64,000 nt of DNA from CALODL01 sp942492115 (GTDB taxonomy: Bacteria; Planctomycetota; Phycisphaerae; UBA1845; CAIVHJ01). Where the stretch lies: assembly GCA_942492115.1 (NCBI GenBank), contig CALODL010000037.1:1-64000 (forward strand), read 5' to 3'. Below, one piece after another: positions 8,189 to 16,538 of this stretch. A program made the position numbers and the translations under genes. The notes beneath the pieces are model-generated. The model was not told where the DNA came from, searched no databases, and saw only the letters and a program-made list of their open reading frames with translations. The stretch's first letter is position 1. The number at the start of each line of letters is the position of its first letter.

Positions 8189-9748
8189 TCAGGCATCATG
8201 CGGTCGTCGTGACATCACGGCGACCGCTACACCCAAGACCAGCAACAGTATGAACATGCTCCATATTCCTGCGGCAGGGACGCTGGGCAGGTCGGGGATT
8301 TCGGCACCGCACGGACCAAATGCAGGGGGAGGTTGCGGGCCACCAGGCTGTTTGGGCAGTGTATCAGTCCAAGCTTTGGTGAATGCATCGTAGTCCGTAC
8401 AGTCGACCTGGGTATCCTGGTTGAAGTCGGAGATCGCACAGTGATCGTCCGGCGTATAGCCCTGCGGTCCGTTGAAACAGGAGACGAATGCGGCAAAGTC
8501 GAGCGGATCGATATCGTTGTCACCGTCCATGTCGAACTCAGCTCGGCCGAGCGAGTCGAGGAATTGCACGACCAACGCCTGATCGGCCGGGGACAACGCG
8601 ATGAATTCATCGACTGCAGCTTTGGCTTCGCTGCCAACCTGGCCGTGATCGAGAATGGCCTGGGTGACGCGTGTTTCGAACGTGCCGCCTATGGCTGAAC
8701 CATCGTGCAGCATTGGGTCGCGCACGCGTAGGCCCCACAGCGGAGTGGTTCGAATCTCATCCGGACCGGCGGTGCCATCGACAATACCATCGAACAACAG
8801 GCCCATGCTGTGCAACAGGAAATTGCTGTATGGACGGAGTGTCTTATTGCGGATGGCGTCTTCAAGCCCAGGGTCGTTCGACGTCTGGAAGGACGGGATA
8901 TGGCAATCGGTGCAGCCGATGCTTGCAAAGATTGCTTCGCCGGTCATGCCACTCTTCGGCGTTTGCGGTGGGGGCGCCAGGAAGCGCTGGAAGTCAGTGA
9001 TCTCGTTCAGGAAATCCAGGTCCTCCTCGGGATCTGCAACCATATCGCACTCGCCAAGAGATGGCGGGTTGACGCCATTGGGATCGTTCTCATCAGGGAA
9101 AAATGGTGTTGTGATGCCCATCTCATTGAGTGAGGCGTCGGCGCTGAACGTGAGTATCGTAGCTACGCCGGCCTTCCAGCCGAAGCGCCCAACGCGATCG
9201 ACGCCGGGATCCTCGACAGGCTCGACGATGCGCGCGGCGCCGCTGATACCTGGGAACGGGTTTCCGGGATCGGCGTTGGCGGCAATGTCGTCATCGGGGA
9301 TGGCCTCGACAAGTCCGAAACCAAGTGCTGACGGGGTGAGCCGCAGGGCAACGATGTTCGCCTCGGGGGGGACCACTTCCATACACATCACGTTGATGCT
9401 GGTCTGCTGAAAGAGCGATCCGCCGAGATTTGCCAGCGGGTCGAACCCGCCACCCTTCTCATCCAGGATACCGGCGCGGGTGACGGTGACACTGCCGGAT
9501 CCACCCAGCGGATTATTGTGGCACGTCCCGCAGCTGGTATTGTTCATGATCGGACCGAGCCCCTCCTCCGCCTGGAATGTGCGGTTGAACTCCTGCGAAC
9601 CAATCTCGAATCGCGCGAGTTGAGCAGGCGTCAGTCCGTCGAGCGGTTGGCCCATCCGTGGCTGCAAATCCGAAGCAGCGGCGAAAGCACACAACGCAGC
9701 CGTTGTGATTAGTCCAATTGAGGTAATCCTGGTGTACGAATGTCGCAT
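8189..9748 (-). CDS. di-heme DHOR-type (DUF1111) c-type cytochrome with dockerin-like and C-terminal anchor segments
   Basis: Exported di-heme oxidoreductase-like protein, 519 residues from ATG 9748, which has GGAGAG upstream (a longer frame opens at 9859 but lacks such a site). Order of parts: signal peptide (about 1-25); heme motif CGTCH at residues 73-77; second heme motif CTDCH near 280; conserved TPLWGLR and LHDGSA blocks typical of the DHOR/thiol-oxidoreductase family. A Ca-binding dockerin-like pair follows (DMDGDNDIDPLDF and DFNQDTQVDCTDYDAF, about 400-455). The C-terminus has a Pro-rich linker, SVPAAGIWS, a hydrophobic helix and an SRRP tail, resembling IPTL/PEP-CTERM sorting signals. 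It is probably periplasmic or surface-anchored; the electron partner is unknown. Its own terminator follows. Confidence 0.85.
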   Translation of the reverse strand: MRHSYTRITSIGLITTAALCAFAAASDLQPRMGQPLDGLTPAQLARFEIGSQEFNRTFQAEEGLGPIMNNTSCGTCHNNPLGGSGSVTVTRAGILDEKGGGFDPLANLGGSLFQQTSINVMCMEVVPPEANIVALRLTPSALGFGLVEAIPDDDIAANADPGNPFPGISGAARIVEPVEDPGVDRVGRFGWKAGVATILTFSADASLNEMGITTPFFPDENDPNGVNPPSLGECDMVADPEEDLDFLNEITDFQRFLAPPPQTPKSGMTGEAIFASIGCTDCHIPSFQTSNDPGLEDAIRNKTLRPYSNFLLHSMGLLFDGIVDGTAGPDEIRTTPLWGLRVRDPMLHDGSAIGGTFETRVTQAILDHGQVGSEAKAAVDEFIALSPADQALVVQFLDSLGRAEFDMDGDNDIDPLDFAAFVSCFNGPQGYTPDDHCAISDFNQDTQVDCTDYDAFTKAWTDTLPKQPGGPQPPPAFGPCGAEIPDLPSVPAAGIWSMFILLLVLGVAVAVMSRRPHDA

Positions 9749-9857
9749 TGGCTTCTCTCCGCTGTCCTGATGAGTCGGCCCGTTTTCCCGGGGCGGGCCG
9801 GTGGAGGTGAAGCTCAGTATAGCAGGTCGGGGAGTCCTATCAAATGGTCGACGGAAC

Positions 9858-9891
9858 AAAAAGAAGCGGGCGTGCCCGGTGGCACGCCCGC
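9858..9891 (-). terminator. Rho-independent terminator of the FG-GAP/cohesin-like gene
   Basis: An 11-bp perfect stem (GCGGGCGTGCC / GGCACGCCCGC, loop of 4) is followed on the minus strand by TTCTTTTTG. It lies 33 nt beyond the stop codon at 9924. Confidence 0.85.
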
Positions 9892-9923
9892 TGTAAGTGT
9901 CTTAGATCAAGAGGGTTACGTTA

Positions 9924-12900
9924 TTAACGCCGGGCGGACTCGAGCTTGGTCGGACGACCCACCGTCACCGTGGCGCTGGTCACCTCAGAAAGCTCGATCT
10001 TGCTCTCATGCGGACCGAACAGGAACGTGCGGTGACTGCGGTCCGCTTCGTCGTGCAGCAGATCGACCACGAAGGAACCAGCGGCATCCGCGCTGGCCTG
10101 GAATGTCAGTGTGGCCAGGTGGCCTCCCCTGGGCGTGTCGACACCCTGGGTATCCATACCGACCACCAACTGACGTGTCTCGACATTGAACGCCTTCCAT
10201 ACGTCCGCGCCACGCAGCGCGAAATCCTTGGCCTCACTGTCGACGGCAATGTCGATCAACTCGAGACTGCCACGTGTTCCACCGGTAATGTCGAGATGCA
10301 GCTGGTAGCCGCGGACATTGGTCAGAGCGCGATCGAAGAACAAGTCGACTTCGACCAGGCCGTTCGGCATGACGCGCGTGCGGTTAGCCACCATGTCGAT
10401 GGCAGTGGAGCCGGTGATGACCGGTTCGGTATCGAAATCAGGGGCGGGCCCGCCATCCAACGGACAACTGCAAGCCGAGGAACCCTCGAAGGCTCCGAGT
10501 GCGTGGAAGGCATCGTTGCCGTCGCACACGCCGTCGGGGTTGCAGTCACCAAACGGGCCGCCGGCGTCGACGTTCAGGGCGTTCGGTGAATCGCTTTCGC
10601 ACGGGAAGCCCGGCGTCTGATCCGGGGCGGAGTTGCCGAAGCAATTCAGCGCCAGGAACCGATCGTTGCCATCGGCCGTTCCGTCGGGTTCACACGCACC
10701 GAACTGGCCGCCCATATCGCCGAAGACGATCGCGATCGGGCTGCACTGACCGCCCGAGCAATCGTTCCATACACATCCGTCATCGCGGATGCCATCGTTG
10801 TTCACATCAGCGCAGTCACCACGGTCAGAGCACGAAAGGGCTTCACAGAGGATTTGATCGACGAGGAACTTGTCGACGCCGCCTTCGACGACCGAAGGCG
10901 CACCCTGGTCGGCCACGCGGAAGCGCACCTGCACCGAGTCGGAGGGCGCGACGAAATCACTGACGGCAAAGCTGTAGTCAGCCCATTGCGAGCCCGTGCC
11001 GAGGATCGTTTCGACGAGGGACCAGTCGCTGCCGTTGTTCGTCACCCAGACCGTCATGACGTCCTGGCCGGGCTCGGCGCTCGTGTAGAACCACGCAGCA
11101 TAGAAAATGGTGGCATCGCTGTTGTCCAGGTTGATCACGGGGCTGATCAAGTCCGTTGGCCCACCATCCACATCCGAAAGATTGGCATCGGTCGGAAGAC
11201 AGCTTGGGCAGTCCTCGGTCACGAACGCCTTGAGAAAACCGGGCTCCTCGTTGGCGTCCGTATCAGGGGCGGCGAGGCTGCCCTGGTATATCGACAGGCT
11301 CGGCTCGGCCTGCTCCCAGGCGCCAGCGAACAGACCGCCGTCGTTGACCACCGACCACGACGAAACCGACCCCTCGATGTTGTCTTCGAGCGTGATCGCG
11401 TTGCCGAGCGCGGAGAACGTGGAGTATTCACCGACCGCAGGGTTGCGGAAGACGGCGCCGCCCTCCACGGAGGACTCGAAGTAATAATCCAGGCCATCGA
11501 GACAATCGCTGGCCGGGAATTGACCCTCGAAGCTGAGGCCGCCGATGTTGTTCATGGCAATGGCCTGAAACGGTTCGTCGTCCACGGATACGTACATCGT
11601 CAGGTCCTGGATGACCGCGCTGCCGACCTCCAGGAGATCGACTTGAATGCTGTCGGAGCCGTCGAAATTGATGACGTCAGGCTGGCCGTTGGGGAACGTG
11701 AATACGACGGCGAGGGGGGGCTGGTTGACATAGATGGCGCAGCCACCACTCGTACTGCACAGGAAGAGGTCGTCCCACGTGTCGCCATTGATATCGAAGT
11801 TCCACACATCGTTGCTGCCCTGGTAGTGTGCGATTGAAATCCCGACGTTGCCCTCGTTCTCGAAGCTGGGGACACAGAAGTCGCCGGCGCACGGCGTGGT
11901 GTGGAAGAGATAGCCGCGGTCACCCGGGTTGACGAGATCGACATCCATCGAGGTGATGAAGACGTCGTCGAAACCGTCCTGGTCCAGGTCCATGAACTTG
12001 TTGTTGCCGCCGAAATCGTTCGGTTCGGAATCTGTGATGAACGTGTTTTCCCAGATCACCTGGCCCTGGCCGTCCAGACCCTTGTTGATCAGGACCGAGT
12101 CGACCGCGTCACGGGTGACGACAATGTCGAGAAAGCCATCGCCGTTGGCGTCCCCGGTGTTGATGTGATAGGGGTCGATGCTTGGCGTGGCCAATTGATA
12201 GGCATCGAACCAGCCGGTCGTTCCATTGCCATCGAGGTTGTTGTAGCTGATGGACACGGCCTGGGGCTGGTTGAGGGCGTCATCCTTCAGGATATCCATG
12301 CGGCCGTCATTGTTGACATCGGCAATGACCGTGGCCATGGCAAACGAGGACTCGCGCATGGTGAATGACATGCGGGCTTCGCTCTCGTCCGTGAAGTAAC
12401 CGTTGCCGTCGTTGATCCACAGACGGTCATTCAGATCGACTGCACGGCTTCCGCCCTGCTCATAGTCGCCGAGGTACAGGTCCATGTCTCCATCGTTGTC
12501 GACATCGCCCGCCGAGACCGAACAGAACCGCGGCTCAGCCGCCATGGTGGGGACCCGATCTACATCATCGTATTCCAGGCCCAGCCAGTTCCCATTGCCA
12601 TCATCTCCCAGATTGAGATAGACGCGGGGGTGGCTGATCGACTTGCCGCTGGACCCACTGAGCGTTGTCGCCGTAATCACTTCCTTCCAGCCGTCGCCCG
12701 TGACATCGGCGATTGCGACATCGCGGTCTGCTGTCGGCGTAAAGAAGCCCTGGTCGCCCGGAATCGATTGCGTGGCGTATTCCGTGGTGCGATCGACGAG
12801 TTGGCCGTTCTCCAGCATGAACAGCCAGTTGCGGCGCTTGCCGCCGTTGGTGCCCAGCTGCTTGACCACGAGGACGCACCCGAAGTGGGTGTTGCCAGGA

Positions 12901-13118
12901 CCGAAGAAGTCGCAGGCCATGTCCTGTTCTTCGTTCGATCCATCAGCGAGCGCATCGACGCCGTTGTTGTCGGAATCCGATGTGAGCACGAGTCGGCTAT
13001 CGGTCTCATCGATGAAACTGATATCCCAATCGGCTGCGGCAAAGCCTGCAAAAAGGCTTACTCCAAATGCGCTAATGAGGCATCGTCGGAACAGGGAAGG
13101 TCGTGGATTAGAGAGCAT
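9924..13118 (-). CDS. secreted FG-GAP/VCBS repeat protein with dockerin-like and cohesin-like C-terminus
   Basis: A 1064-residue exported protein with a signal peptide (about 1-29, ending GFAAA). Residues about 120-480 hold FG-GAP/VCBS beta-propeller repeats with Ca-binding loops such as DVTGDGWKEV, DVDNDGDMDLYLG, DVNNDGRMDI, DANGDGFLDIV and DLDQDGFDDVF. A middle beta-rich region resembles a jelly-roll (about 590-760). About 766-883 is Cys- and Asp-rich and dockerin/thrombospondin-3-like (DVNNDGIRDDGC; EPDGTADGNDRF; NPDGVCDGNDAF). The last ~160 residues look like a cohesin-type beta-sandwich (VEVDLFFDRALTNVRGYQL ... GGHLATLTFQAS). The start ATG follows GGAGG at 6 nt. It is probably a surface or secreted adhesion/scaffold protein; the partner is unknown. 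Monocistronic, with its own terminator. Confidence 0.85.
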   Translation of the reverse strand: MLSNPRPSLFRRCLISAFGVSLFAGFAAADWDISFIDETDSRLVLTSDSDNNGVDALADGSNEEQDMACDFFGPGNTHFGCVLVVKQLGTNGGKRRNWLFMLENGQLVDRTTEYATQSIPGDQGFFTPTADRDVAIADVTGDGWKEVITATTLSGSSGKSISHPRVYLNLGDDGNGNWLGLEYDDVDRVPTMAAEPRFCSVSAGDVDNDGDMDLYLGDYEQGGSRAVDLNDRLWINDGNGYFTDESEARMSFTMRESSFAMATVIADVNNDGRMDILKDDALNQPQAVSISYNNLDGNGTTGWFDAYQLATPSIDPYHINTGDANGDGFLDIVVTRDAVDSVLINKGLDGQGQVIWENTFITDSEPNDFGGNNKFMDLDQDGFDDVFITSMDVDLVNPGDRGYLFHTTPCAGDFCVPSFENEGNVGISIAHYQGSNDVWNFDINGDTWDDLFLCSTSGGCAIYVNQPPLAVVFTFPNGQPDVINFDGSDSIQVDLLEVGSAVIQDLTMYVSVDDEPFQAIAMNNIGGLSFEGQFPASDCLDGLDYYFESSVEGGAVFRNPAVGEYSTFSALGNAITLEDNIEGSVSSWSVVNDGGLFAGAWEQAEPSLSIYQGSLAAPDTDANEEPGFLKAFVTEDCPSCLPTDANLSDVDGGPTDLISPVINLDNSDATIFYAAWFYTSAEPGQDVMTVWVTNNGSDWSLVETILGTGSQWADYSFAVSDFVAPSDSVQVRFRVADQGAPSVVEGGVDKFLVDQILCEALSCSDRGDCADVNNDGIRDDGCVWNDCSGGQCSPIAIVFGDMGGQFGACEPDGTADGNDRFLALNCFGNSAPDQTPGFPCESDSPNALNVDAGGPFGDCNPDGVCDGNDAFHALGAFEGSSACSCPLDGGPAPDFDTEPVITGSTAIDMVANRTRVMPNGLVEVDLFFDRALTNVRGYQLHLDITGGTRGSLELIDIAVDSEAKDFALRGADVWKAFNVETRQLVVGMDTQGVDTPRGGHLATLTFQASADAAGSFVVDLLHDEADRSHRTFLFGPHESKIELSEVTSATVTVGRPTKLESARR

Positions 13119-13413
13119 GCCGGTCCTCCAGTTTTGGGAATGTGCTCACGCTGCTTCGCGGAATGAAAAGCTGATCGTAACTCCGGCTCGATAGGCAAGC
13201 AAGGAAAACCGGAGTCGTCACGTTGTAGGCATGGCTTGCTCAGGCGGCAACCCGTTCCTGGTGTATTTCCTAATCTGTTCCCTAACAAAGGCATGCGTCC
13301 AGGCCCCAGTCCTTGGGGGCGTGCGGGCGGCTCAAAACGCCGGAGCGTCCTGTGCGCTCACGAGCCGGACCGTCTTGCGAATCTGGGGTCTGTCTTCGAT
13401 AAAAAAGCAATAG

Positions 13414-13441
13414 TTGATCACTGTCTTGAGTTGTATATTAT
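13414..13441 (+). promoter_or_regulatory. candidate promoter in AT-rich gap before the secreted repeat protein
   Basis: The gap 13119-13472 holds no gene. Its right end is strongly AT-rich against a GC-rich background. TTGATC (13414-13419) and TATTAT (13436-13441) are 16 nt apart, about 30 nt before the start codon, and AAAGGAG lies just upstream of that start. The left part of the gap is the upstream region of the divergent FG-GAP gene; no clear promoter is seen for that one. Confidence 0.4.
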
Positions 13442-13472
13442 ATACGTTAGTTAACTATTAAAGGAGACCCAC

Positions 13473-14027
13473 ATGATGACAAACAGATGGACCGTGCTGA
13501 TGGTGTTGGGCGCTTCGTCGGTGGCGTTTGCCGGGAATCGGCCACAGGGCGTGGGCCGTGCCGGGCGGCATGTCGGACACGACGTGCACAGTGGCCACCA
13601 CCGATCGCAAATGCCTCCGCGCTACGAGTATGAAGAACGGGAAGTCGTCATTCCCGCCGAGTATCGGATGGTCGAGCGCCGGGAGTGGGTCGAGCCCGTC
13701 TACGAAACTCGCGTGCGGAGGGTCTGGGTCGAGAATGCGGGCTGTGATCGACCGTTGGGCATCCGTATCGGGCGGGTCAAGATTGGCTTGGGACGCCCGA
13801 ACCGCAGCCGGGGCTACTTCAAGAATGTTCGCGAACGCGTATGTGTGCAGGAAGGCTACTACAGGACTGTCCAGGAGCGCGTGTGCGTGTCACCGGAGCG
13901 GATCGAAATCGTTCGCGACAGGGTTCTCGTCAGCGATGGCCCCTGGACAGTCGGGCGCAAGGCTCGGCGCGGGCCGCGTTGTGGAACCGGCGTCAAAGTC
14001 CGGGGCCCGCGTTATCCCCGATACTGA
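13473..14027 (+). CDS. secreted protein with repeated VWV/VCV-type motifs, function unknown
   Basis: A 184-residue predicted exported protein: signal peptide (about 1-20, ending SVAFAG), a His-rich stretch, then repeated units of the pattern Y-x-x-V-x-x-x-V-x-V-x-P. Examples are EEREVVIPAEYRMVERREW, YETRVRRVWVE, VRERVCVQEGYYRTV, QERVCVSPERIEIVRDRV. The C-terminus is rich in Arg, Gly and Pro. Similar YETV..VWVPG repeats occur in small secreted proteins of several phyla without an assigned function. Three cysteines could form disulfides. A strong ribosome site AAAGGAG precedes it; ATG 13476 is an alternative start. I cannot name a function. Confidence 0.75.
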   Translation: MMTNRWTVLMVLGASSVAFAGNRPQGVGRAGRHVGHDVHSGHHRSQMPPRYEYEEREVVIPAEYRMVERREWVEPVYETRVRRVWVENAGCDRPLGIRIGRVKIGLGRPNRSRGYFKNVRERVCVQEGYYRTVQERVCVSPERIEIVRDRVLVSDGPWTVGRKARRGPRCGTGVKVRGPRYPRY

Positions 14028-14126
14028 CCACCGGTCTCAGTCCAGCGTATCCACGGGGAGAATGGTTCAGCGGTATTCAACAATCCCCCGTCCCCGCTGA
14101 CTCGAATGCGATCTCCCCGACACTGT

Positions 14127-14153
14127 GGCGCCGGCCGAATGGCCGGCGCCTTT
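14127..14153 (+). terminator. strong hairpin between convergent genes
   Basis: A perfect 10-bp GC stem (GGCGCCGGCC / GGCCGGCGCC, loop GAAT) with a short T-rich tail TTTGATT on the plus strand. It lies between the secreted repeat gene (plus) and the STAS gene (minus) and could serve the plus-strand gene; the T tract is weak. Confidence 0.6.
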
Positions 14154-14181
14154 GATTGTGCAGCGTGGACGGAACGCGAAT

Positions 14182-14541
14182 TCAGGTGGAGCACAATGCA
14201 CGGGCCTCGGCAACGGTCGCACAGATGTCGAACAGGGCGTCGAGACGTGTCACCGCGAATGAGCCACGGACTTTCTCACTCAATCCTGCAAGGACCAGGC
14301 GGTGCCCCTGGCCGTGCAACAAGTTGAGCACGTCAACGAGCGCGCCCATCATGACGCTGGGAACCGCTTCGACTCGACTCAGATCCAAAACGATGCATTT
14401 GGCGCGGGCGACGCCGTACGCACCGCAAACCCGCCGTTCGATTTGCGCCATCGTCGGATAGTCGAGTTGGCTGGCTTCGATTCTGACGACGATGCACGCT
14501 GTCTCTGCCGAGACGGTCACACGCTGTTGATGTCCAATCAT
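14182..14541 (-). CDS. STAS-domain protein, anti-sigma-factor antagonist-like
   Basis: A 119-residue single STAS domain. The core CIVLDLSRVEAVPSVMMGAL matches the family's DLS-x(5)-S-x-x-x-x-L block and retains the Ser that is phosphorylated in SpoIIAA/RsbV-like proteins. LLHGQGHRLVLAGL and LDALFDI complete the fold. The start is set at ATG 14541 because GGAGG lies 7 nt upstream; an ATG two codons earlier would be only 1 nt from it, and a longer frame opens at 14604. Such proteins bind anti-sigma kinases and are dephosphorylated by SpoIIE/PP2C phosphatases like the one at the left end of this window, but a functional link between them is only inference. It lies 75 nt after mutS2. Confidence 0.8.
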   Translation of the reverse strand: MIGHQQRVTVSAETACIVVRIEASQLDYPTMAQIERRVCGAYGVARAKCIVLDLSRVEAVPSVMMGALVDVLNLLHGQGHRLVLAGLSEKVRGSFAVTRLDALFDICATVAEARALCST

Positions 14542-14616
14542 GGGCATGCCTCCAAATCCAAGGATCGGCTTCTGTTGAATGGAGCATGACGCTACCGAAT
14601 GCAACGGCCGATAACC

Positions 14617-16515
14617 TCAGCCGGATCGAGGCTGGGAGAGGGTGTTGATCTGAACTTCAAGGTCCAGAGCGCCCGTCGAGACCACGGCCGTCTGGCGGTG
14701 AAGCTGCATGCGTACGACGCGGGCCGGCTTGTCGAAGCTCTTCAAGAACACCGTGTCGCCAGGCTGGAGCGTGCCGATCCATTCGGCCCATTTCTGTTGG
14801 GCGTCTCCGGCGCGCCGCAGGGCTTCCGCTTGCTCCTCGTATTGCTCCTGAGACTTCTGTGCGGCCAGCTGGGCTTGCCGCGCCTCCTTTCGCGCCGATT
14901 CCGCATCACGCCGGCTCTTGATCGTGCCCTCGATGGCGCGGGACAGAGCGCGGGACTGCCCGGCGAGGTGGGCCTCGGCGCGTTTGACCATGTGGTCAGG
15001 CAATCCAAGTCGTCGTGCAATGGCCAGCGCCTTGCTGTTGCCTGGCTCGCCGATGCGCAACTTGTAGGTCGGTTGCAATGACTGCACGTCGAACTCGGCA
15101 CAGGCATTGTCCACTCGATCGTGCTGATACGCCACAGCCTTGAGTTGCGAGAGGTGAGTTGTGATGATGGCCGTGCAACCGCGCTCGAGCAGCTCGTCCA
15201 TGACCGCGTGCCCGATCGCCGAGCCCTCATCCGGGTCGGTGCCCGAGCCCAGTTCATCAAGGAGGACCAGCGTTCGCTTGCCAGCACGTTGCAGAATGGC
15301 CAGAAGGTTCGACAGGTGTGCGCTGAAGGTGCTCAGTGATTGTTCGAGACTCTGTTCATCGCCGACATCCAGGCAGATATGCTTGTACACGGGGAGTGTC
15401 GAACCCGGATCGACAGGAATTGGAATACCCGCCTGGGTCATGACCGCGAGAAGTCCGGCCGTCTTGAGGCTCACGGTCTTGCCGCCGGTATTCGGACCGG
15501 TCACGACGAGTAGATCGAAGTCGTCTCCGACACGAATGTCGATTGGTACGACTTGCTCACCGCGACCTGCTTCACTGAACAGTTCGAGCAACACTGGATG
15601 TCGCGCTCCGTGGAGATCGAGGATACCTCGATCGTTGACCTCCGGGCACAATGCGTTGCGTTTGAGGGCGTAGCGTGCCTTGGCGGCAATCATGTCGATG
15701 ATTGCTGCGACGCGCATGCTCTCGATGATCTCGTCCTCGTGGCGATGAACCTCCCGGATCAACTCGAAGAGGATGCGACCTATTTCTTCGTTCTCGCGAG
15801 CCCGGAGCTTGATGATGCTATTGTTCAACTCCACGGCCGGGGCCGGCTCGATGAACAATGTGGAGCCCGAATCCGAGCTGCGGTGAACGATGCCCGGGAT
15901 ACGTCCGCGGTGTTCGGCCTTCAGTGGCAACACCAGTCGATCATTATGGAACGTGGTGCTGCCGTATTGCAGGAGCTTGACATAGCGGCGCTGTTTGAGC
16001 ATGCGCTCGAATACGTTGTTGATTTCACGTCGGGCTGCGTCGATCGAACGGCGGATCGTGGCGAGTTTCTCACTTGCTCCGTCGAGGACCTCGCCACGGG
16101 CATCGATCGCCCGGGAAATGTGATTGGCGACCGGAGTCAGGTCGGTCATTCGTCCGGCGAACCGCCCCAGTAACGGCGACCGTTCGCGGACGCTGCTCAG
16201 CCATGTCAGAGTCGGACCTGTCAACGCGAGGCTGACGTGGACGTCGGCGAGGTCTTGGGCGGACAGCGCATCCGGGCGACCGGACTGGCTGACCCGATCG
16301 ATGATGTCGCGCATGCCGATCAGTGGCGGCCAGCCGTGATCGGGGACGACCTCGATCATGTCGTTGACTTCAGCAAGCCATTGCCGGACGTGCTCGAGGC
16401 TGGCCGAAGGTCGGATTGTGCACACCAGCGCGCGGCCCTGTGGCGTGGCGCAGCCGTCGGCAACGCGTTCGCGGATGACATCAAACTGGAGTTTTTCAAG
16501 TGTGTGGGCGTCCAT
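14617..16515 (-). CDS. MutS2-family ATPase lacking the Smr nuclease domain
   Basis: MutS-family protein of the MutS2 type, about 632 residues. Present are the core/lever helices with DRLVLPLKAEHRGRIPG and STLFIEP, the ABC-type ATPase with Walker A GPNTGGKT, the Q/signature region and Walker B LVLLDELGSGTDP, then the coiled-coil region (about 520-590) and a short KOW-like beta region (QPGDTVFLKSF). The gene then stops: the ~80-residue Smr nuclease domain that ends typical MutS2 (about 780 residues) is absent, and nothing Smr-like follows in any frame before the STAS gene. Known MutS2 roles are recombination control and ribosome-collision rescue. The start at ATG 16515 fits the family N-terminus MDAHTLEKLQFD; ATG 16539 would overlap the helicase stop (TGATG). 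Confidence 0.88.
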   Translation of the reverse strand: MDAHTLEKLQFDVIRERVADGCATPQGRALVCTIRPSASLEHVRQWLAEVNDMIEVVPDHGWPPLIGMRDIIDRVSQSGRPDALSAQDLADVHVSLALTGPTLTWLSSVRERSPLLGRFAGRMTDLTPVANHISRAIDARGEVLDGASEKLATIRRSIDAARREINNVFERMLKQRRYVKLLQYGSTTFHNDRLVLPLKAEHRGRIPGIVHRSSDSGSTLFIEPAPAVELNNSIIKLRARENEEIGRILFELIREVHRHEDEIIESMRVAAIIDMIAAKARYALKRNALCPEVNDRGILDLHGARHPVLLELFSEAGRGEQVVPIDIRVGDDFDLLVVTGPNTGGKTVSLKTAGLLAVMTQAGIPIPVDPGSTLPVYKHICLDVGDEQSLEQSLSTFSAHLSNLLAILQRAGKRTLVLLDELGSGTDPDEGSAIGHAVMDELLERGCTAIITTHLSQLKAVAYQHDRVDNACAEFDVQSLQPTYKLRIGEPGNSKALAIARRLGLPDHMVKRAEAHLAGQSRALSRAIEGTIKSRRDAESARKEARQAQLAAQKSQEQYEEQAEALRRAGDAQQKWAEWIGTLQPGDTVFLKSFDKPARVVRMQLHRQTAVVSTGALDLEVQINTLSQPRSG

Positions 16516-16538
16516 GTCTCGAAAACCAGCGCAATCCA

